Assembly (NCBI GenBank): GCA_937907495.1
Contig: CALESS010000059.1
Location: 1-10,494 of the forward strand
Direction of reading: 5' to 3'
Source: an uncultured Anaerolineaceae bacterium
GTDB taxonomy: Bacteria; Chloroflexota; Anaerolineae; Anaerolineales; Anaerolineaceae
DNA length: 10,494 nt
The position numbers and the translations under genes were made by a program. Shown piece by piece: positions 7,140 to 10,494 of the stretch (position 1 is the first letter of the stretch; every line of letters starts with the position of its first letter). The notes below the pieces were generated by a model. It searched no databases and was not told where the DNA came from. It saw only the letters and a list, made by a program, of their open reading frames with translations.

Positions 7140-9023
7140 TTAAGGGGCAAACAAAACATATTGCTGCAAAAAGCGCTCGGTGGATTGATAAGTATCCACG
7201 ATGGTCTCCGTCTTACGGAAACCATGGCCTTCGCCGGGATACAGCTTGTAGAGGTGCGGCACGCCGTTGGCACGCAGGGCTGCGGCAATTTCCTCTGCCT
7301 GGGCCGGCACAACTGCCTTATCTTCCGCACCCTGGAAGAGCGCCAGCGGGGTGCGCAATTGGGCAATGTGAAAGATCGGCGACCAGGCATGGAAACGTTT
7401 GGCATCCTGCGGCAGGCGGCCCACCAGTTGCGCGGTGTAATGGGCTTCGAATTTATGGGTCTCGAGGTCCAGCGTGAAGAGGTTACCCACCGGGTATTTG
7501 GCCACCCCGGCCTTGAACAGCTCCGGGTGGTGGATGAGGGCATTTAGCACGGTGTAGCCACCGGCGCTCCCGCCCATAATCACAATTTTAGTGGGGTCCG
7601 CCAGGCGCTGGGCAATCAAAGCCCGCGCCGCCCCGGCGGCATCTTCCACATCCAACTCACCCCAGCGACCATAGAGCGCTCGCAGGTAACTGCGCCCATA
7701 ACCGCTGCTGCCGCGGTAATTCACCCGGGCAAAGGCATAACCCCGGCTGGTGAAGTAAGCAACTTCCGGGTCAAAGTAGAGCGGGTCCAAGGAGCTGGGC
7801 CCCCCGTGAATGTGCAGAATGCACGGCGGAAGCCCCTCCCCCTGCGCCTGCGGATGAGCGGGTGGAAAATACAGGCCATGCACGGTCGTGCCATCTGTCG
7901 CCGGCCATTCAAAGGGCTGCGCTTGGCTGAACCATTCCGGCCCCAGGGCTTCGGCCTGGGAACGGCCCGCCACGTGCAGTTGGCCGCCTTCCCAGCGCAA
8001 GATGCGATCCGGCACACCCGGTGCCGACGCGATAAATGCCAGCTGCTCCCCGCCGGAGGCGGGGGAAACGGCCAGCTGCCGCACCCAGGTATAGGGGGCA
8101 AGCGGAATGGAATGGGATTCCCCACTGGCAAGCTCCACCTGCCAGAGGCTGGCTTGCCCGCCAAAGTTCCGCAAGTAATACAATCGCTGGCTGTCAGCGC
8201 TCCAGCCATAAAAACGCATCCCCTGCACCCAGGCCGGGGTGGAAAGGTGAAAGCCATCGCCATGCACCAGCACCCGGCGGCTCATCTCCGGCAGGTGGAG
8301 CAGCACCAGGTCTTCCCACTCGCCATTGGATTCGATGACGCTCAGCCACGCACCATCCGGCGAAAACTCCGGCTGGCAGAGAACTTTCCCCGCTCCGCCA
8401 ATCAGCGGCGCCAGTTCCTGCGGCCAGGGGGCTGCGCTCACCTCGGCGAGCATCAAGCGGCTTTCATCCCAGGGCATGTGGGGCGCATCCCACTCGATCC
8501 AGGCCAGTTGCAACCCATCCGGGTGCCAGGCCGGTTGCATGAAAAAGCCGCTCTGGCTGCGCAGTTTACGCGGCCAGCTTTGCCCATCACAATCGGCGAG
8601 CGCCAGGGCATCGGTGAGGCCATCACTCCAGCAATAGGCCGCCTGCCGCCCATCTGGCGAGATGCGCGGCGAGGCCGTAGCGCCAAAAGCCGGGGTGATG
8701 GGGCGGGGGCGGTGCGGGCCGATCTGCCTGCGCACCAGGCGTCCGCCGCGCTCGGTGTAAACAATCACATCCCCCTGCACAGTGAACTCACCGCCGCCGT
8801 AAGCCAGGCCGCCGGAGGGTTCAAACTCCTCCGCCAGCTCGTAGCGCGCCGCATCCGGCGGCTGGATCACCAGCGTATGCCGGCCGTTGCGGCGCTCCAG
8901 CCAGGTCAACGTGCGGCCATCACCCGCCCACTGCACATCCAGCAGGCGCGCACTCTGCCCATCCAGCAGCGGAGAGACCGGGCTGGGCCACAGGCCATAC
9001 GGTAGTACCTGGCGGGGCGTCAA
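7140..9023 (-). CDS. S9 family serine peptidase (prolyl oligopeptidase / acylaminoacyl-peptidase type)
   Basis: A 627-residue two-domain enzyme. The N-terminal beta-propeller (about 1-385) shows WD/PD40-style turns: SPDG at 122-125, HPDG at 167-170 and SPDG at 221-224, plus WDAPHMPWDES near 178-188. The C-terminal alpha/beta hydrolase (about 390-627) has HGGP at 406-409, NYRGSSGYG at 435-443, the nucleophile elbow GGSAGGY with S486, GAEDKAV with D568 and GEGHGF with H600, so the Ser-Asp-His triad is complete. The length is normal. No signal peptide is seen, so it should act in the cytoplasm, cleaving short peptides or removing N-terminal residues. The start codon is TTG (9023-9021); it is favoured because the family-typical PYGLWPSP begins at residue 8 and a GGA-containing site lies just upstream. 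It follows the thioredoxin stop by 3 bp and precedes GT2 by 3 bp. Confidence 0.93.
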   Translation of the reverse strand: MTPRQVLPYGLWPSPVSPLLDGQSARLLDVQWAGDGRTLTWLERRNGRHTLVIQPPDAARYELAEEFEPSGGLAYGGGEFTVQGDVIVYTERGGRLVRRQIGPHRPRPITPAFGATASPRISPDGRQAAYCWSDGLTDALALADCDGQSWPRKLRSQSGFFMQPAWHPDGLQLAWIEWDAPHMPWDESRLMLAEVSAAPWPQELAPLIGGAGKVLCQPEFSPDGAWLSVIESNGEWEDLVLLHLPEMSRRVLVHGDGFHLSTPAWVQGMRFYGWSADSQRLYYLRNFGGQASLWQVELASGESHSIPLAPYTWVRQLAVSPASGGEQLAFIASAPGVPDRILRWEGGQLHVAGRSQAEALGPEWFSQAQPFEWPATDGTTVHGLYFPPAHPQAQGEGLPPCILHIHGGPSSLDPLYFDPEVAYFTSRGYAFARVNYRGSSGYGRSYLRALYGRWGELDVEDAAGAARALIAQRLADPTKIVIMGGSAGGYTVLNALIHHPELFKAGVAKYPVGNLFTLDLETHKFEAHYTAQLVGRLPQDAKRFHAWSPIFHIAQLRTPLALFQGAEDKAVVPAQAEEIAAALRANGVPHLYKLYPGEGHGFRKTETIVDTYQSTERFLQQYVLFAP

Positions 9024-9026
9024 GGG

Positions 9027-9344
9027 TTATTCCAGGTAGGGGGAGAATTTTTGCACAATTTTATCGCGCGAGGTAAGGCCGCTGAAGCGCTGCACTTCCT
9101 GCCCGCCGACGAAGAGAATGACCGTCGGCACGCTGCGGAGGTCAAACCGGGCGGTGAGCGCCGGGTTTTGGTCCACATTGACATGCGCCAGCACCACCTT
9201 GGTTACCCACTCCGCGGCCAATTTTTCCAGGATGGGTTCCAACCGCTTGCAGGGGGCACACCACTCCGCGCCAAATTCCACCATCACCGGCAGCGCTGAT
9301 TTCAGCACCTGGGCGTCAAACGTACCTTCGTGAACTTCCAGCAT
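9027..9344 (-). CDS. Thioredoxin
   Basis: A 105-residue single-domain thioredoxin of typical length, with active site WCAPCK (C29, C32), a cis-proline loop SVPTVILF (P73) and a C-terminal FSGLTSRDKIVQ helix region. It reduces disulfides in cytoplasmic proteins; there is no signal peptide. Two departures from the classic E. coli form are visible. The active site is CAPC rather than CGPC, and the position of the buried Asp in DFWAEWCGPC is Glu here (E23 in VEFGAEWCAPC). Both occur in other thioredoxins and should shift redox properties only modestly. The ATG at 9344-9342 has an excellent Shine-Dalgarno, AAGGAGG, 5 nt before it. It is the first gene of the proposed operon and is preceded by a TATAAT box and leader dyads. 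I give no symbol because several paralogues exist in most genomes. Confidence 0.95.
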   Translation of the reverse strand: MLEVHEGTFDAQVLKSALPVMVEFGAEWCAPCKRLEPILEKLAAEWVTKVVLAHVNVDQNPALTARFDLRSVPTVILFVGGQEVQRFSGLTSRDKIVQKFSPYLE

Positions 9345-9349
9345 CCTAT

Positions 9350-9356
9350 CCTCCTT
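9350..9356 (-). promoter_or_regulatory. Strong Shine-Dalgarno for the thioredoxin gene
   Basis: The minus strand reads AAGGAGG followed by 5 nt (ATAGG) and the ATG at 9344. It is the strongest ribosome site at a gene start in the window and fixes the thioredoxin start. Internal operon genes rely mostly on weak sites and tight coupling. Confidence 0.85.
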
Positions 9357-9363
9357 CTCCCCA

Positions 9364-9376
9364 TTCTGTCACAGAA
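9364..9376. promoter_or_regulatory. 13-bp perfect dyad in the thioredoxin leader (possible operator)
   Basis: TTCTGT-C-ACAGAA is a perfect odd-centred dyad with 6-bp arms, located 8 bp before the thioredoxin Shine-Dalgarno. The half-site TTCTGT (minus strand) recurs at 9417-9422, touching the TATAAT box, and at 9434-9439, at the -35 distance. This could be a protein binding site; as RNA its one-base loop makes a hairpin unlikely. The role is inferred. Confidence 0.35.
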
Positions 9377-9380
9377 AATC

Positions 9381-9406
9381 CAGGCAGGCGATACCTCCCC
9401 TGCCTG
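9381..9406 (-). repeat. Inverted repeat / 5' hairpin in the thioredoxin leader
   Basis: CAGGCAGG at 9381-9388 and CCTGCCTG at 9399-9406 form a perfect 8-bp stem with a 10-nt loop. If transcription starts about 7 nt after the TATAAT box (near 9405), this hairpin would be the very 5' end of the operon mRNA, a position where stems often protect against decay. It could instead be a DNA operator covering the start site. No T-run follows closely enough for a good terminator. Confidence 0.45.
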
Positions 9407-9411
9407 CTTGT

Positions 9412-9417
9412 ATTATA
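9412..9417 (-). promoter_or_regulatory. Probable -10 box of the operon promoter
   Basis: The minus strand has a perfect TATAAT preceded by TTTTTTCTG. The best -35 candidate at 16-bp spacing is TTCTGT at 9434-9439, which matches TTGACA poorly, so the promoter may need an activator. It lies between the preceding gene's terminator-like structure and the thioredoxin leader, the right place for the operon promoter. Confidence 0.5.
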
Positions 9418-9420
9418 CAG

Positions 9421-9512
9421 AAAAAACTTATCCACAGAAGGCGCGCGTCTTTAGCGAAGAGGGGAAACCAACCCATTCCTCTGTGCCACACGCCGGCTCT
9501 GCGGATAAGTTT
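9421..9512 (-). terminator. Probable intrinsic terminator of the histidine phosphatase gene, with a long tiered stem
   Basis: Starting 12 nt after the phosphatase stop, minus-strand AAACTTATCCGCAGA (9512-9498) pairs with TCTGTGGATAAGTTT (9438-9424), and the T-run continues to 9421, giving six T's. The 15-bp stem has 14 Watson-Crick pairs; the one mismatch is a G-U wobble when read as minus-strand RNA. After a 4x4 internal loop a second 6-bp stem forms (9493-9488 with 9448-9443), also with one G-U, and a small bulged GAGG/CCTC hairpin closes the top. The 59-nt gap between the outer arms is large for a terminator, but the inner stems shorten it. Position, wobble strandedness and T-run together favour termination. 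The arms also contain DnaA-box-like nonamers, treated in the findings. Confidence 0.6.
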
Positions 9513-9524
9513 CGCTGTTCGGTA

Positions 9525-10193
9525 TTACTTCTTATCTTTCTTTTTGCCCTTTTTTTCGTCTTTCTTCTTGTCTTTCTTTTTGTCCTTCTTGTCTTTCTTT
9601 TCTTCCTGTTCGTCCTTCTTCTTGTCTTTATCTTTGTCGCCCATATCCGCATCCTCCTTTGGTTTTTTACCCTTGGGTTGAGGCTCCGTTACGGTTTGGT
9701 ATGGATCTTCCGCCAGGGGCAGAAAGAGTTCCACCAATTCACCCCGGGTTTCCAGGGTCAGTTCCTGCCAGGTTTGGATGGGTAACACCAGGTGCGCCAG
9801 GGCTGCCGTGGGCAGGGCGGCGATCTCGCCGCTCAACATCTGCGCCAGGCCTTCGAGGCCCGGGTTGTGACCGATGAGCAGCACCCGTTCCACATCATCC
9901 GGCAAGGTACACAATGTTTTGAGGTACGTGGCTGGTTCCGCCATGTAAAAGGCATCGAGATACTCCACCTGCCCGGCGTAACCGCTGGATTCGACCAGGG
10001 CTTCGGCGGTCTGGCGGGTGCGCACGGCGGTGGAGCAGACAATATACTGCGGGATGAGTTCACGTTCCACCAGCAGGTTGCCAACCCGGGGCGCATCATG
10101 CTTGCCGCGCTTGTTGAGCGGGCGTTCGTGGTCCGCCAGTTCCGGGTGTTTCCAACTGGATTTGGCATGCCGCAAGAGGAGCAAGGTTTTCAT
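9525..10193 (-). CDS. SixA-type histidine phosphatase with a Lys/Asp/Glu-rich C-terminal tail
   Basis: A 222-residue member of the histidine phosphatase (phosphoglycerate mutase-like) superfamily. MKTLLLLRHAKSSW places the catalytic R8-H9 at the N-terminus. HERPLNKRGKHDAP near 22-35 and STAVRTRQTAE with R58 are family motifs, and VLLIGHNPGLE supplies the second His (H109). SixA-like enzymes dephosphorylate phosphohistidine in phosphorelay or PTS proteins; the substrate here is unknown. The domain ends near 165, close to the normal length. Residues 174-222 are an added low-complexity tail; in 187-222 there are 22 Lys, 12 Asp/Glu, one Gln and one Gly. The start used is the ATG at 10193-10191, with AAAGGA 9 nt before it and MKTLLLLRHAK matching the family; an in-frame TTG at 10199 is too near that site. 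The gene appears to be transcribed separately from the thioredoxin operon. Confidence 0.9.
   Translation of the reverse strand: MKTLLLLRHAKSSWKHPELADHERPLNKRGKHDAPRVGNLLVERELIPQYIVCSTAVRTRQTAEALVESSGYAGQVEYLDAFYMAEPATYLKTLCTLPDDVERVLLIGHNPGLEGLAQMLSGEIAALPTAALAHLVLPIQTWQELTLETRGELVELFLPLAEDPYQTVTEPQPKGKKPKEDADMGDKDKDKKKDEQEEKKDKKDKKKDKKKDEKKGKKKDKK
9528..9641 (-). repeat. Low-complexity purine-rich coding tract
   Basis: This part of the phosphatase gene is almost entirely A and G on the coding strand, made of AAA, AAG and GAC/GAT codons that encode units such as KKDKKDKKKDKKK. Repeated near-identical trinucleotide blocks suggest growth by replication slippage. An A7 run lies at 9550-9556. 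Confidence 0.85.
9642..9660 (-). promoter_or_regulatory. Internal Shine-Dalgarno and in-frame ATG inside the phosphatase gene
   Basis: AAAGGAGG (9660-9653) lies 8 nt before an in-frame ATG (9644-9642, residue M184). It has strong anti-SD complementarity and near-ideal spacing. If used, it would yield the 39-residue Lys-rich tail as a separate peptide. Part of the motif is forced by the codons for Lys-Glu-Asp, so it may be fortuitous. Confidence 0.35.
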
Positions 10194-10202
10194 GAGCAAT
10201 CA

Positions 10203-10248
10203 TCCTTTCGGTGGAAAGAAAAATCCATTTCACCGCAGGATAAGTATA
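10203..10248 (-). promoter_or_regulatory. Possible promoter and ribosome site of the histidine phosphatase gene
   Basis: TATACT at 10243-10248 (one mismatch to TATAAT) lies about 50 bp before the ATG, and AAAGGA at 10203-10208 is 9 nt before it. No good -35 hexamer is seen at 16-18 bp. The rest of the 215-bp gap (10194-10408) is AT-richer and holds only short dyads, for example TTCCCGGAA at 10316-10324 and TGCATC/GATGCA at 10329/10365, with no convincing gene. Confidence 0.3.
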
Positions 10249-10408
10249 GCATGAAGCCAAAGGCTGGAAGGAATTCGAATCTTAAAAATAACAGCTTGCT
10301 CCCGTCACCGGACACTTCCCGGAATGAGTGCATCTTCAGTGACTCAAATTTACATCTTACTTACGATGCAGGAATAACCTGGATGAAAATTATTCAAGCT
10401 GTGATCGG

Positions 10409-10494
10409 TTAAATCTTCGACAACACGGGGTCGTTGGCAATCGCCTCACCCAGGCTGAAAGCCGGGTTGCCCAGGTAGGCCAAAAACTGCGCCA
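10409..10494 (-). CDS. Partial CDS, C-terminal 27 residues, unrecognised
   Basis: An open frame enters from the right edge and ends with TAA at 10411-10409. It encodes AQFLAYLGNPAFSLG followed by EAIANDPVLSKI. The composition is protein-like, and GC content rises compared with the AT-richer gap that follows, which supports a real gene end. I do not recognise the family from so short a tail. No clear intrinsic terminator follows it. Confidence 0.6.
   Translation of the reverse strand, partial: AQFLAYLGNPAFSLGEAIANDPVLSKI

Noticed and set aside
7806..9005. A 399-codon open frame on the plus strand, opposite the S9 peptidase
   Set aside because: The minus strand encodes a complete, motif-perfect peptidase here. 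The plus-strand frame is rich in His, Pro, Arg and Gln, as expected of an antisense shadow in GC-rich DNA, and has no recognisable motif.
9421..9512. The terminator-like dyad as the terminal inverted repeats of a small non-autonomous mobile element
   Set aside because: The arms sit exactly at the end of a gene, are followed by a T-run on the transcribed strand, and no flanking target duplication is visible.
9549..9555. A slippery heptamer A AAA AAG in the correct register within the lysine-rich tail, suggesting a -1 frameshift
   Set aside because: A shift there would only replace the last seven residues with five before a stop, and no clear stimulatory structure lies at the usual distance. 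Lysine codons make such heptamers common.
9428..9652. A 74-codon minus-strand frame with an Arg/Lys-rich N-terminal half, overlapping the phosphatase tail in another frame
   Set aside because: Its ATG directly abuts the GGAGG with no spacing, its basic composition is forced by the AAG/AAA-rich tract, and its end runs through the terminator stem.
10291..10402. Inverted repeat ACAGCTTG / CAAGCTGT with 96 bp between the arms in the gap before the phosphatase gene
   Set aside because: Arms of 8 bp this far apart are expected by chance in a 200-bp region, and no T-run or second tier supports them.

Overview
The window (about 10.5 kb, moderately GC-rich) carries densely packed bacterial genes, all on the minus strand, so the biology reads from right to left. 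No RNA gene, IS element, CRISPR array or integrase was seen. The PYGLWPSP-type N-terminus of the S9 peptidase, the very large multi-membrane-span glycosyltransferase and the mix of surface-glycan genes remind me of Chloroflexota (Anaerolineae-like). That placement is inferred from protein style only; there is no marker gene.

Right edge (10494 to 9421): the last 27 residues of an unrecognised gene, a 215-bp AT-richer gap, then a SixA-type histidine phosphatase with an unusual, almost pure Lys/Asp/Glu tail. The gene is followed by a long, tiered stem-loop ending in six T's on the transcribed strand, most likely its terminator.

Centre and left (9420 to 1): a probable single operon starts at a TATAAT box and a structured leader. 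It runs thioredoxin, S9 prolyl oligopeptidase-type peptidase, a polyprenyl-phosphate glycosyltransferase (GT2, DPM1-like), a 1071-residue protein that appears to be two GT-C glycosyltransferase units in tandem, a GT4 glycosyltransferase, two SAM-dependent methyltransferases, and the start of a membrane protein that leaves the window. Junctions are very tight: gaps of 2-3 bp, one 17-bp overlap and one ATGA overlap. The only looser one is 69 bp, before the GT4 gene.

A sensible working model, which is inference, is a cell-envelope glycan pathway. GT2 would charge a polyprenyl phosphate with a sugar on the cytoplasmic face, the GT-C protein would use lipid-linked sugars on the outer face, GT4 would extend a glycan in the cytoplasm, and the methyltransferases would modify sugars or intermediates. 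The partial membrane protein could be a further envelope component. Thioredoxin and the cytoplasmic peptidase sit at the head of the same transcript but have no evident biochemical link to glycans.
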